Shown one piece after another: positions 26,370 through 35,121 of a DNA stretch of 48,607 nucleotides. The notes below the pieces were generated by a model. That model was given only the letters and a program-made list of their open reading frames with translations. It was not told the origin of the DNA and did not search any database. The DNA comes from Rikenellaceae bacterium (GTDB taxonomy: Bacteria > Bacteroidota > Bacteroidia > Bacteroidales > Rikenellaceae). The position numbers and the translations under genes are program-made. The stretch is from NCBI GenBank assembly GCA_009783565.1, contig WRDF01000013.1, positions 1-48,607 on the forward strand. Reading direction: 5' to 3'. Each line of letters begins with the position of its first letter. The first letter of the stretch is position 1.

Positions 26370-26406
26370 GTCACTGCCGAACGCTTAAAAGACGTTCGGC
26401 AGTGAC
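26370..26406. repeat. Inverted repeat, family C, copy 1
   Basis: Arms 26370-26383 and 26393-26406 are exact 14-bp complements starting GTCACTGCCGAACG. It lies between the PKD-like gene and the next lipoprotein gene and may attenuate transcription. A related copy is at 35734-35772. Confidence 0.8.
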
Positions 26407-26422
26407 GCTTTGTCATTCAAAC

Positions 26423-28105
26423 TTATATCGTGTCTTTTATCTCGCCCATATATTCGCCGTCGCGCCAGTGGGTTTGGTATTTTATCTGAACATCGACGGG
26501 GATTCCTGCGATGCCTGTCGCCGACCGCGCTGCGTTATGGGTGAGCGTAAGGCTCGAAGCATCGAGGTCGAACCACAGCAGGTCGCCCAGCGGTTCATCG
26601 CCCATAGCGTCTGAATCCGAACCGTAGCGCGATACGCCGACAAGCATCGTGCGCTCGGTGCGCGAGACACAAATATCGGTTATGCGCGCCTCAGGGCCGT
26701 AGCCGAAGTCCGAAAGGCGGAATACGCGGTTGCGCTCCGACGGCGGGAGGTCCGACGCTATGTCGAGAATGTTGTAGAGATACAGTCTGTCGCCGGCCGA
26801 GAAGAACATATAGTTGGTATACTGCATCGTATAGAACCGTGAGTCGGGAGTGATTATTCCTCCGTCTACCGTACCCGTCATCGCTTTGGCCGCGATGCCC
26901 GTTCCGGTGTTTCGGATAAGCACCAGTCGGCAGTTGCTGCCGTTGGTCAGCACGGCGACCGACGAGTTGTCGGCAATACTTGTCGCACTGCCCCACATCA
27001 TGCGCATTCCGGGAAAGGCCGGAATGCTTTCAAGAGGGATCTGTGCCGGACTGCCGTATGCAAAGGAGGAGAAGAAACGGCCATGCGTCTGGTCGAAACA
27101 GATCAGGTGACCCAGAATGTAGCCCAACTGCTGTAAATGGCTATGCGGCTCAGGCCTCATGTCGTCCCAATAAACGAACGGTGAAATATATCCGTTTGCG
27201 CCGTAAGGGCTGGCCACATTCGGAAAGAAAGACGCAGTCCATACGCCCGGCGCAAGATTGAAAGCAAAATACATCCTGCCGCCCGAAACTTCCACGACAT
27301 GGCAAGCCAGCTGGAACCCCGTACCATATGCATCCGAGCGCCAGATATTGAACCCTTCCAGGACGAACTGCGACTCATAGCCCTCGATATTCGCCGGCGG
27401 GAAGGAACTGATACCCGTGTAGGCTTCGCCGGTGAGATGTGACGTACTCTGAACAGGTTCGAGCGTGTTTTTGTCTATGAGGCTAAGTCGATTATCCACC
27501 AGCGCCATGATGCGCCCGTATTGGTTCACGAAGGGATAGCTCCGCGCCGACTCACAGTAGATTATCGCAAGTTGCGTGGGATTCGCTCCGAGCGAATGCT
27601 CAAAACGATTCTGATAGTAGTTCACCGCCCAGTTGGCCTGCTTGCCCGCCGCTACCTCTTCGGGGCGCAACAGACGCAGATAAGAAAGTTCGGCGCGTCC
27701 CTGATATTTGCTGAGAACCATCACCAGATCGCCCGCTGTCGACGAGCTGACGTTGAGCGTGAACCGGTGAAACGCTTTTACGCCCGTTTCTTTGTCGGTG
27801 ATGATGAAACGGCATACCTTCGTGCCGGGTGTGATGCTTACCAGATATTCCAAGTCGAGTTCTGTGGACACCACATCGCTCACGATCACCCATTCGTATG
27901 TAAATCGCTGTGGGTCATCATAGAGCGTTCCGGTGATTTGAGGACGGATGACGAGCATCTCTTCCATGTCGCGTGCATAGAAGTCGTCGATTCCCGCGAT
28001 TTGCACCTCGTTTATTTCGCGATAGTCGTAGTTGCCCAGGTCCTCGTAGCAGGAGGCGGCCATGAGCGTCGCCGCAAAAGCGAACAGTATATTTTTGAGT
28101 TTCAT
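26423..28105 (-). CDS. PKD-like family lipoprotein
   Basis: A 560-residue lipoprotein with signal MKLKNILFAFAATLMAASC (Cys19) followed at once by YEDLGNYDYREINEVQI, the hallmark start of Bacteroidetes PKD-like family lipoproteins. Residues about 30-125 form the PKD/Ig-like fold (PQITGTLYDDPQRFTYEW). The remaining 430 residues look beta-rich with repeated blades (SSFPPANIEGYESQFVLEG, GNRVFRLSDFGYGPE-like parts), perhaps a propeller, though I cannot count blades with confidence. It lies 13 bp after the DUF4843 gene, in the usual order SusC, SusD, DUF4843, PKD-like. Likely exposed at the cell surface and bound to SusD/SusC; ligand unknown. Confidence 0.82.
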   Translation of the reverse strand: MKLKNILFAFAATLMAASCYEDLGNYDYREINEVQIAGIDDFYARDMEEMLVIRPQITGTLYDDPQRFTYEWVIVSDVVSTELDLEYLVSITPGTKVCRFIITDKETGVKAFHRFTLNVSSSTAGDLVMVLSKYQGRAELSYLRLLRPEEVAAGKQANWAVNYYQNRFEHSLGANPTQLAIIYCESARSYPFVNQYGRIMALVDNRLSLIDKNTLEPVQSTSHLTGEAYTGISSFPPANIEGYESQFVLEGFNIWRSDAYGTGFQLACHVVEVSGGRMYFAFNLAPGVWTASFFPNVASPYGANGYISPFVYWDDMRPEPHSHLQQLGYILGHLICFDQTHGRFFSSFAYGSPAQIPLESIPAFPGMRMMWGSATSIADNSSVAVLTNGSNCRLVLIRNTGTGIAAKAMTGTVDGGIITPDSRFYTMQYTNYMFFSAGDRLYLYNILDIASDLPPSERNRVFRLSDFGYGPEARITDICVSRTERTMLVGVSRYGSDSDAMGDEPLGDLLWFDLDASSLTLTHNAARSATGIAGIPVDVQIKYQTHWRDGEYMGEIKDTI

Positions 28106-28118
28106 AGTCTTTTTTCGT

Positions 28119-28880
28119 TTAATTGTTCGGCATCTGCATCGTATTCAGGAACAGGCGTGCGCCCGTCTCCTCGTCGAACGTGGGTATGGCGTTCAGGTAG
28201 TTGTTCAGACCGTCCCGATAGGCGCGTCCATTGTTGTTTATGTCAAAAGGAGGGCGGGTACTGTCGGGATTATTGGCATAAAGCTCGTTGAAACCTATCA
28301 GAATTCTCCACTTCAAGGGGTGATAGTAGCCCAGTCCCGTGTTGCTGTTCCACCACAGCGGCTCGGTCAGGTAGTCGTTCATCAAAAGGGTCATCTGCAC
28401 GCCAGCCTCGATTCCCAGATCGAAGTCGTCGCTCGCTTCGAGCCGCAGTTGCAGTCGCGCATCGACCGGATTGTTGAAACTGCGGTTCATGTGTTCGCGC
28501 AGGATGGTGATTCTCAGCGTATCGCGCAGCATTCCGGCCCCGATTATTTGTTCGCGCGGGAAAGGCATATAGTGTATACCCGCTTGGGCCGTTGTCTTGT
28601 CGGCGACTATCGATACGTAGTAAGTGCGGTCTCTGTCCGACGGCGTGCCGGTATATTCGACCACCAACCTGGCCTCTCCCTGCTCGATCTCTTCGGCAAG
28701 CAAGCCGAACGAAAAGGTGCGGGAATCGAAATACTCGCGCTGCTGCGGGCGCAGTGAATTCGGAACGGTGTAGCAACGGAACTGTATGCGGTCTTTGCCC
28801 TGATAGGGGAACTCGTGCTTGTCGCTGCATGAGCTACCGACGAAAAGTGCCATAATGCAAAAAAATATCGTTTTTCTCAT
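28119..28880 (-). CDS. DUF4843 lipoprotein
   Basis: A 253-residue lipoprotein; signal MRKTIFFCIMALFVGSSC with Cys18, then SDKHEFPYQGKDRIQF. Features match the DUF4843 family found beside SusD in Bacteroidetes: repeated beta segments (TFSFGLLAEE, VEYTGTPSDRDRTYYVSIVADKTTAQAGIHY) and LRITILRE, resembling a Calx-beta-like fold. The frame is open upstream, but the ATG at 28880 is 13 bp after the SusD stop and starts the signal peptide. Its role is unknown; co-occurrence with SusC/SusD suggests an accessory surface component. Confidence 0.82.
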   Translation of the reverse strand: MRKTIFFCIMALFVGSSCSDKHEFPYQGKDRIQFRCYTVPNSLRPQQREYFDSRTFSFGLLAEEIEQGEARLVVEYTGTPSDRDRTYYVSIVADKTTAQAGIHYMPFPREQIIGAGMLRDTLRITILREHMNRSFNNPVDARLQLRLEASDDFDLGIEAGVQMTLLMNDYLTEPLWWNSNTGLGYYHPLKWRILIGFNELYANNPDSTRPPFDINNNGRAYRDGLNNYLNAIPTFDEETGARLFLNTMQMPNN

Positions 28881-28893
28881 CGCTGTCTTTTTG

Positions 28894-30327
28894 TTAGAAT
28901 GTAACTTTATCACGGTTTCCGTCCTCGATTTCGGCATCGGGCATCGGGAAGACGAATATCGCATCCGACGGTTCGACTTCGCCAGCAGTTGGCGAGCTGC
29001 TCGGCAGTGTCGCGTGGAGACGTTTGAAGGCATACCACATCTGTCCCTCGCCGATATACTCGCGGCGCATTTCACCGATCAGTGTCTCGCGCGAGATGAA
29101 CTGCAAATGGGTATTGTTGCGGATGCGCCGGTCGCGCAGCATATTTATATATGCGAGCGCCGTCGCCTGATCGCCGCTCTCGAAACTGCTCTCGGCAATG
29201 ACGAGATACATTTCGGAGAGCTTTATCATAGGCATTTTAGGATAAATCGTCTCGGCGTTGCCGTAGAGCCATTTCATAAACCCGCTGCCGGCCGGAAACC
29301 ATATCGAGAGCCGTGCGTCGTCGTTATTACCCTCGCAAATAACAGAGTAGCTCACGTGCGAGAGAGGCATGAAGGTGGTCATTTCCGGAGTGATGCGGTC
29401 ACGGAACAACGAAGTGTTGATACGTGGCATCCACTTGTTGCGTAACGAAAAAACATGCTCGGCGGAGAAAAGAGCGTCCAGCTGTGATTCGCCGCGATCG
29501 ATGTCGGCAAAATCCATCATGCGGAACTTGCCGCTCGTGATTACGCTCTGTGCCGCTGCGATCGCTGCGCTCCACTCGCCGCGGGCCTGATGGACGCGTG
29601 CAAGCATAGCCCTTACAGACCATAGATTTATGCGCGCCACATAGCGGTCGGCCATGTTTTTGTTGTCTATCATGTAGGGCACGACGTTCCGGATGGGATC
29701 ATCGGCAAGCAGCTGCTCGGCCTCGCGCAAATCGTTGATGACGAGCTGGACGACCTCCTCGGCAGTGTACATCGGCGGCAGCGATACTCCGAACTGTTTA
29801 TTATACGGAATCGACTGCGCCCTGGGGTGGCGTTTAACGTCGGGGCTGAACATTCGGTAAAGGTCGAAGTGCAGATAGGCGCGCAGGGCCGTAGCCTCGC
29901 CGCGAATCTGGCGGCGCTCGGCTTCGGTCAGCACGCGGCTGTTCCTGTCCGTCCACTCGATGATGTTGTTGAGCTGAGCGATGGCTTTGTACATCCGTTG
30001 CCAGATATTCGCATGAGCACGTTTCACGGAAGCGTCGTCATAGTCGAAATCTTGCAAACGCTGGTATGTTTCCTGACGGATCGACGTGTAACTGTAATAC
30101 TGCCCCAGCAGGTCGATGTATTCCAACGTCAGCGCCGAGCCGTACATCGTGCTGTCGGCCATCGTTGAATAGACTCCCGCAAGCGACTCGTAGAATCCCT
30201 GCGCCGTGGCGTAAAGTTTATGCTCGTCCACGCGGTCTTCGAGGTCTACGTCGAGCCAGTTGTTGCAGGCAGAGGCGAGTGCCGCCATAATCAGGCAGGC
30301 CAATATCTTTATTTTTGTTTTCATCAT
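28894..30327 (-). CDS. SusD/RagB-family substrate-binding lipoprotein
   Basis: A 477-residue outer-membrane lipoprotein that caps the SusC transporter and binds substrate. Signal peptide to ALASAC, then NNWLDVDLEDRVDEHKLYAT, the standard SusD start, TPR-like helices (YESLAGVYSTMADSTMYG, YKAIAQLNNIIEWTDRN, RGEATALRAYLHFDLYRMF, IPYNKQFG) and the C-terminal half with KMPMIKLSEMYLVIAESSFESGDQATALAYINMLRDRR and a final block MWYAFKRL...IFVFPMPDAEIE. The start could be 30327 or the next codon. It is 10 bp after susC. Substrate not predictable; no enzyme genes nearby hint at a glycan. Confidence 0.93.
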   Translation of the reverse strand: MMKTKIKILACLIMAALASACNNWLDVDLEDRVDEHKLYATAQGFYESLAGVYSTMADSTMYGSALTLEYIDLLGQYYSYTSIRQETYQRLQDFDYDDASVKRAHANIWQRMYKAIAQLNNIIEWTDRNSRVLTEAERRQIRGEATALRAYLHFDLYRMFSPDVKRHPRAQSIPYNKQFGVSLPPMYTAEEVVQLVINDLREAEQLLADDPIRNVVPYMIDNKNMADRYVARINLWSVRAMLARVHQARGEWSAAIAAAQSVITSGKFRMMDFADIDRGESQLDALFSAEHVFSLRNKWMPRINTSLFRDRITPEMTTFMPLSHVSYSVICEGNNDDARLSIWFPAGSGFMKWLYGNAETIYPKMPMIKLSEMYLVIAESSFESGDQATALAYINMLRDRRIRNNTHLQFISRETLIGEMRREYIGEGQMWYAFKRLHATLPSSSPTAGEVEPSDAIFVFPMPDAEIEDGNRDKVTF

Positions 30328-30337
30328 TAATCGCTTT

Positions 30338-33300
30338 TTAGAACGTTACACTGCAACCCAGCGAAAAACTGCGGGCAAAGGGGTAGTTAAGACCGCGCTC
30401 GGCCCTCACCGTCGCGATGCGGAAAAGGTCGCTCGACGCAAGAGTGATCCGCAGCCGCTCGACGCGCGAGGCGGCGAGATAACGGCGCGGCAGCTCGTAG
30501 TTGAGCGATATGTTCGACAACCTCAGGAAGTCGTTGCGCTGCACGAGGCGTGAGCTTTGATAAACGGGCGAGCGGTTCGCGACGTCGCGGAACAAAGTCC
30601 GGTCGCCCGGCTGATACCAGCGGTCGTAGAGCGCTCGCCGGTCGGCGTTGTAGCCGCGCCGTGCTCCTTCGACTTTCTGCGCCATCGTGGAGTTGAAGAT
30701 CTTCGCGCCGTGCTCGTAGTTGAACGCGGCAAAGAGGTTGAAACCTTTCCACGTGAGGTTGGTCTGGATGTTCCCCTGAAACCTGGGGTTTATGTCGCCC
30801 ACTATAACCTTCTGGCGCGGGTCGTACTCATAGGTCAGCGTGCCGTCGAGATTCACGTATATCTCCTGTCCGGTCATGGGGTCGATGCCCAGCGAGCGCA
30901 CTACTGCCAACGCACTTTGCGAGCGTCCCTCCTGATAGAGGCGGAAAACGCGCGCTCCGCTGGAATTCGTCATGCCCGTATCCGGGTCTATGGCGGTGCT
31001 GTATGCCTCGTCGTTCATCGCTTTCATGGCGGTGGAGAGGCGGCGTATTTCGTTGCGGTTGTGTGCGCCCATGAGCGTCACGCTCCACAGCAGGTCGCGC
31101 TGACGGTCGCGGATGATGTTGAAGCGCAGGCGCGCCTCTACGCCGCTGTTATCGATTTCGCCCAAGTTCTCGCGGTAACTCGAAAAACCTGTCGATGGAG
31201 CTACGTCTACGGCCAGCAGCAGATTTTTTGTGCGCTTGATATAGGCGTCGAGGTTCAGAACGACGATGTTCTGCCAGATGCTCATATCCACTCCGACGTT
31301 ATATTGCAGCGTAGTCTGCCAACGCAGGTTCGGATTGCCGAACTCGCCCAGCACCGCACCGTGGAAGCCGTTATATTCCGAGTCGGGCAGGTAGTAGAAG
31401 CGCGTGATAGCCTGATCGGAAGAGAAATTGACTTGTCCCATCTCGCCCACCGACGCACGCAACTTCATATAGCCGTCGCCCTTCCACCACGCCTCACGGT
31501 CGACGTTCCACGCCGCACCGACCGACCAGAACGGCGCGAAACGCTGATTGCGCCCGAATTTGCTCGACCCGTCCGTGCGGAACGATCCGTCGATGAAGAA
31601 GCGGTTCTCGTAGCCCACGTTAACGTTGGCGAAGAAACCGGCGAGGCGCGTGCGGTCGAAACTTCCGGTCTGCGACCCTCTTTTCAGCTCAGCCGCAAAA
31701 GCAGGGTTCGTAAGTTTATCATTTACAAAGCCTGTGGCCGTAAAGCCCTCCTCGTTGAAACGGAAGGTCTGTATTTCCGATCCTGCACCGGCGCTGAGCG
31801 TAAATTTCTCGGCGAAGACGTTGTTGTACATCACGCGCAGGTTGCCGTCGAAATTCATGCTGTTGGAATTCCTCACCGTGTAACTTCCCCGCTCCTCCGG
31901 ACGGGTAACGAAGAAAAAGTCCGACGATTCGGGCGAGCGATAGCGCTCGTATTTACCTATCCGCTTGGTGAGCGATGCAAGACCCTTCACTTGCAGGTGG
32001 TTGTTTATCCGCCATTCGAACGTAAAATTGTCTCGGATTTCCGTGTAACGGTTCACGCTCCTGTTGGGCAGCAGACCGTCGAAGAGCGGGTTTGCCATAA
32101 TGCCCCAGCCGTTACCGTCGTCGGCCCTCACGCGATAAAAGCGGTTCATTTCGCCAGTTTCGGGGTCGTATATCCGTTCATAAGGGTTGAGCATCGTATA
32201 TTGTGAAAAACTTCCGTAGGGCGAATCGCGCCCTGTTACGTCATCGACGATAAGGTCATTGAAGAACCTGAATTTATTTCGGATATTGTAGTTTAGGTTC
32301 AGCCTGATGCCATATCGCTCGCGTCCCGATCCGCGCATTACGCCCTGATCATTGTCGTAACGCAGGTCTACGCCATAGCGGAGATGTTGGTCGCCACCCT
32401 CGACGAAAGCATTGTAACGCTGATTCACGGACGTTTGCAACGGTTGCGACAACCAGTAAGTGTTCACTCCGCGCGCGATCTCGCCAAGCAGGTTGTTGTA
32501 ATCGATGTCGAGTTGCATCTGCGCCTCGCTGCCCGGGTTAGAGTAAACACCTGCCCGCCGTTCGAATTCGAGCTTTTCACGCGCGTTCATAAGGTTGTAG
32601 TCGCGCAGGTCGGGAATCGAAACGAAATAATTTGCATTGGCCGTCACACGAAGTTCGCCGGCGCGCGGACGTATCGTCGCTATAAGGATTACGCCGTTCG
32701 CTCCGCGCGAGCCGTAGAGCGCCGTCGCCGCTGCGTCTTTCAGGATCGTGAACGCTTCGATACGGTTCATGTCGAGGTCGAAGACCACTGTGGGTGACAC
32801 CTCCACGCCGTCAAGAACGTAGAGCGGCGAATTGGGATTGGTGCGCGCGTCGTCGGCTGCATCGCGCAGGTCGAAACCATTCTCGCCGCGTATCGAAATT
32901 TCGGGCACGCGGTTAGGGTCGCTTCCCCAATCGTTATTCGGAATCGTACGTACCGAAGGGTCGAAAACCGAGATTGCCGTGAGCATGTTCATCGCTCCCA
33001 GCTGGCGCAGTTCCTCGCCCCGCACCGAAACCTCCGATCCGGTGAAACTCTGACGTGTGCGGTCGAAGTAACCCGTAACGACCACATCGTCGATGGCCTG
33101 AGCCGCATCGCGCATCGTGACGTTTATCTCCTGCTGGCCGGTATAGACCACCTCCTGCGGCGTCATGCCGAGATACGAGTAAAGGAGTACTGCATCAGCC
33201 CGTGCAGGCCACGAGAGCGTGTAGCGCCCGTTGACGTCGGTCACCGTGCCGCGCGTCGTACCCCGCACCGTTACGGCCACGCCAATGATAGGTTTGCCCT

Positions 33301-33748
33301 CGCCGTCGGTCACATGCCCTGTGACGCTCGCTGTTGCAGGTTGCTGCTGTGCTTGCGGCTGTTGGTTTTGCTGTTGCGCTTGTTGCGTGGCGGTAATTAT
33401 CACCAGTTGGTCGTTGATGCGGTAATTAAGTCCGTTGGGCGAAAGGATGGCGTCTAAGACCTGTTCCAGCGTCGCATCGTTCATCGACATCGTTACCGTC
33501 CGGTTCGCCGGAAAGACATCCTTCACATAGACGAACTCATAGCCCGTCTGCGCTTTCAGCTCTTCCAGAACGGCTTCTATGGCCTTGTTCTCGAACCTCA
33601 CGGCTATGCGCGTCTGTTGCGAGAACAGAGACTCGGCTGAAAGACTTCCCACGCAACATAGTAACAAAATGAGTTTCAGTCTCATGATTAGCAGTGGTTT
33701 TCTCCATCTCCCCGAAGGGTGACGGACACAATTGCAAAAGTTTTTCAT
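30338..33748 (-). CDS. SusC/RagA TonB-linked outer-membrane transporter with STN signalling domain
   Basis: A 1136-residue TonB-dependent transporter. Residues 1-43 contain a signal peptide preceded by an Arg/Lys-rich extension (RKPLLIMRLKLILLL...LSA). Residues about 46-120 are the STN domain (FENKAIEAVLEELKAQTGY, LEQVLDAIL, VIITA), which contacts FecR. A Gln-rich linker (about 120-140) leads to a carboxypeptidase-regulatory-like domain (VTGHVTDGEGKPIIGVAVTV), a TonB-box-like DDVVVTGYFD, the plug, and the barrel ending FSLGCSVTF. The ATG at 33748 is preferred; an alternative at 33685 would still leave a signal peptide. It follows fecR with a 101-bp leader that is covered on the other strand by a putative antisense RNA. 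Confidence 0.93.
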   Translation of the reverse strand: MKNFCNCVRHPSGRWRKPLLIMRLKLILLLCCVGSLSAESLFSQQTRIAVRFENKAIEAVLEELKAQTGYEFVYVKDVFPANRTVTMSMNDATLEQVLDAILSPNGLNYRINDQLVIITATQQAQQQNQQPQAQQQPATASVTGHVTDGEGKPIIGVAVTVRGTTRGTVTDVNGRYTLSWPARADAVLLYSYLGMTPQEVVYTGQQEINVTMRDAAQAIDDVVVTGYFDRTRQSFTGSEVSVRGEELRQLGAMNMLTAISVFDPSVRTIPNNDWGSDPNRVPEISIRGENGFDLRDAADDARTNPNSPLYVLDGVEVSPTVVFDLDMNRIEAFTILKDAAATALYGSRGANGVILIATIRPRAGELRVTANANYFVSIPDLRDYNLMNAREKLEFERRAGVYSNPGSEAQMQLDIDYNNLLGEIARGVNTYWLSQPLQTSVNQRYNAFVEGGDQHLRYGVDLRYDNDQGVMRGSGRERYGIRLNLNYNIRNKFRFFNDLIVDDVTGRDSPYGSFSQYTMLNPYERIYDPETGEMNRFYRVRADDGNGWGIMANPLFDGLLPNRSVNRYTEIRDNFTFEWRINNHLQVKGLASLTKRIGKYERYRSPESSDFFFVTRPEERGSYTVRNSNSMNFDGNLRVMYNNVFAEKFTLSAGAGSEIQTFRFNEEGFTATGFVNDKLTNPAFAAELKRGSQTGSFDRTRLAGFFANVNVGYENRFFIDGSFRTDGSSKFGRNQRFAPFWSVGAAWNVDREAWWKGDGYMKLRASVGEMGQVNFSSDQAITRFYYLPDSEYNGFHGAVLGEFGNPNLRWQTTLQYNVGVDMSIWQNIVVLNLDAYIKRTKNLLLAVDVAPSTGFSSYRENLGEIDNSGVEARLRFNIIRDRQRDLLWSVTLMGAHNRNEIRRLSTAMKAMNDEAYSTAIDPDTGMTNSSGARVFRLYQEGRSQSALAVVRSLGIDPMTGQEIYVNLDGTLTYEYDPRQKVIVGDINPRFQGNIQTNLTWKGFNLFAAFNYEHGAKIFNSTMAQKVEGARRGYNADRRALYDRWYQPGDRTLFRDVANRSPVYQSSRLVQRNDFLRLSNISLNYELPRRYLAASRVERLRITLASSDLFRIATVRAERGLNYPFARSFSLGCSVTF

Positions 33749-33756
33749 TATCTTTG
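33749..33756 (+). promoter_or_regulatory. -7 promoter element (TATCTTTG) opposite the susC leader
   Basis: On the plus strand, TATCTTTG begins on the base next to the susC start codon (complement at 33746-33748) and points away from susC towards the 3' end of fecR. A TTG at 33732-33734 is only 14 nt upstream, so the -33 half is weak. Confidence 0.5.
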
Positions 33757-33759
33757 CGG

Positions 33760-33848
33760 TTAGAGTGATTAATATTGCCTGTGTTGCCGCACAGGCGGGT
33801 TTTATTGCACTTCGGGCGGGGCGACGGTTAGAGGTCGCTCCGTTTTTT
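33760..33848 (+). ncRNA. Candidate cis-antisense small RNA over the susC leader
   Basis: The interval between the TATCTTTG at 33749-33756 and the T6 run at 33843-33848 would give an RNA of about 85-90 nt, fully complementary to the fecR-susC junction. It contains a hairpin GCCTGTG/CACAGGC (33777-33783, 33790-33796) and a terminator stem CGGGGCGAC/GTCGCTCCG (33817-33825, 33834-33842, one G-U pair) followed by six T. The T-run suits the plus strand only. Position and layout resemble the DonS-type antisense RNAs described at polysaccharide-utilisation loci of Bacteroides fragilis. No expression data; inferred from promoter, stems and place. Confidence 0.5.
33817..33848 (+). terminator. Rho-independent terminator on the plus strand
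   Basis: A 9-bp GC-rich stem with one G-U pair and an 8-nt loop, followed directly by TTTTTT. It stops just before the complement of the fecR stop codon (33850-33852). On the minus strand no T-run follows the stem, so it is oriented against fecR/susC. Confidence 0.7.
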
Positions 33849-33849
33849 A

Positions 33850-34998
33850 TTACCTGCTGACGTATATCACCTCTCCTTTCACGCGGAACGTCGCGCCGCT
33901 CATCTCGCCGAGGATGTCGAGCACATCCCACAAGTCATCGTAACGCGGAATGCGCCCCTTAAATATTATTCCTGCGAGCTGCGGGTCTTTGAGTTCGAAA
34001 CACACGTTGTACGATCGTTCTATGGTGACGAGCGTCTCGGCCATAGTTCGTTCGTCTACGGTGATAATGCCGTCGCGCCATGCCGTGTACTGTCGGACAT
34101 CGACCGCACGCGTGCCGAACATTCCCGTCGCGGTATCGAGCGTGGCCTGTTCGCCCGGTGCGAGGATTTGTGCACTTCCGGCTCTCGGCGCAGAGAGCCG
34201 CACGCTGCCCGAAATGAGTGTCGTGAGCACTTCTGTGCTCCCGCCGTAAGCCGTGATATTGAATTTCGTGCCGAGCACTTCGAGCCTCTGCCCCTCGACC
34301 GAGACGCGGAACGGCCGCTGCGCGTCATGCGCGACCTCGAAATATGCTTCGCCGCGCAACGTGACCTCACGCTCTTCGCCTCTGAACGCCACAGGATAGC
34401 GCAGTTCCGAATCGGCGTTCAGCCAAACGCGCGTGCCGTCTTCGAGCGTAATGTCGGAAACGTACCCGCGCGGGATGCGCAATGTGGTGTGAGATTGCTC
34501 TTGTGCGGTGATCGTTTGCGAAGTGCCGTCGCGGCCTTCGACCACCATGCCGTTTTCGCGCACAAGGATCGTAGCCTCGTTTCGGAGCGCAATTTCGCGC
34601 CCGTCGTCGAAACGCAACGTCGGAGCTTCGGCGGTAAGCGGACGGATCTCTGGACGCGGATTGTTTTCACGCAGCATCCACACGCCACCCACAACCATCA
34701 TTGCCGCTATGGCCGCCGCCGTTACGGCACGGCGTGCGAGTTGACGTGACCTCCGCTTTCGGAAAGCCGCGATCTGTCGCTTCATTTCGGCGCACGGTTT
34801 CGCGGTTTCGACGGCGTTGTATGTCGCATATTCGGTTTGCAATGTCCGACCGTCGGCCCATTTGTCATAAACCGCACGGTTCTCCGGCGACTCGGCCGCC
34901 CATTGTTCGAGGGTGGCTGCTTCTTCGGACAACAGCGCACCGGCAGCCAGACGTGCAAGAAGCTGTGCCGTAGCAAATGATTTGTTATATTCGGACAT
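33850..34998 (-). CDS. FecR-family anti-sigma factor (trans-envelope signalling)
   Basis: A 382-residue inner-membrane regulator that holds the ECF sigma factor until the STN domain of the transporter signals. Cytoplasmic N-terminus 1-90 (LLARLAAGALLSEEAATLEQWAAESPENRAVYDKW), one membrane helix at about 91-109 (TAAAIAAMMVVGGVWML), periplasmic FecR domain at about 185-280 (LEDGTRVWLNADSELRYP, VTLRGEAYFEVAHD, RLEVLGTKFNITAY) and C-terminal DUF4974 (WRDGIITVDERTMAETLVTIERSYNV, FKGRIPRYDDLWDVLDILGEMSGATF). ATG at 34998 gives the usual MSEY-type start; upstream ATGs at 35028 and 35043 are possible. A strong terminator separates it from the sigma gene, so it may have its own promoter. Confidence 0.93.
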   Translation of the reverse strand: MSEYNKSFATAQLLARLAAGALLSEEAATLEQWAAESPENRAVYDKWADGRTLQTEYATYNAVETAKPCAEMKRQIAAFRKRRSRQLARRAVTAAAIAAMMVVGGVWMLRENNPRPEIRPLTAEAPTLRFDDGREIALRNEATILVRENGMVVEGRDGTSQTITAQEQSHTTLRIPRGYVSDITLEDGTRVWLNADSELRYPVAFRGEEREVTLRGEAYFEVAHDAQRPFRVSVEGQRLEVLGTKFNITAYGGSTEVLTTLISGSVRLSAPRAGSAQILAPGEQATLDTATGMFGTRAVDVRQYTAWRDGIITVDERTMAETLVTIERSYNVCFELKDPQLAGIIFKGRIPRYDDLWDVLDILGEMSGATFRVKGEVIYVSR

Positions 34999-35063
34999 AA
35001 GGGAAGGGGTTTTAGCTTTATGTTGCATACTACTAAAACGCAATCGATGGGAAAATGTGTAAT

Positions 35064-35103
35064 AAAATATCCTCCCGAACGGTCACGTTCGGGAGGATAT
35101 TTT
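35064..35103. terminator. Strong bidirectional terminator hairpin between the sigma gene and fecR
   Basis: Arms 35064-35081 and 35086-35103 are perfect 18-bp complements (core ATCCTCCCGAACG) around the loop GTCA, with AAAA on one flank and TTTT on the other. It lies 18 nt after the ECF sigma stop on the minus strand and about 65 nt before the fecR start. Confidence 0.9.
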
Positions 35104-35121
35104 ATAAACTATGTGCGTCTA

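Noticed and set aside
35064..35103. Hairpin considered as an operator for the ECF sigma factor
   Set aside because: ECF promoters are not palindromic, and the A-run, stem and T-run fit a rho-independent terminator.
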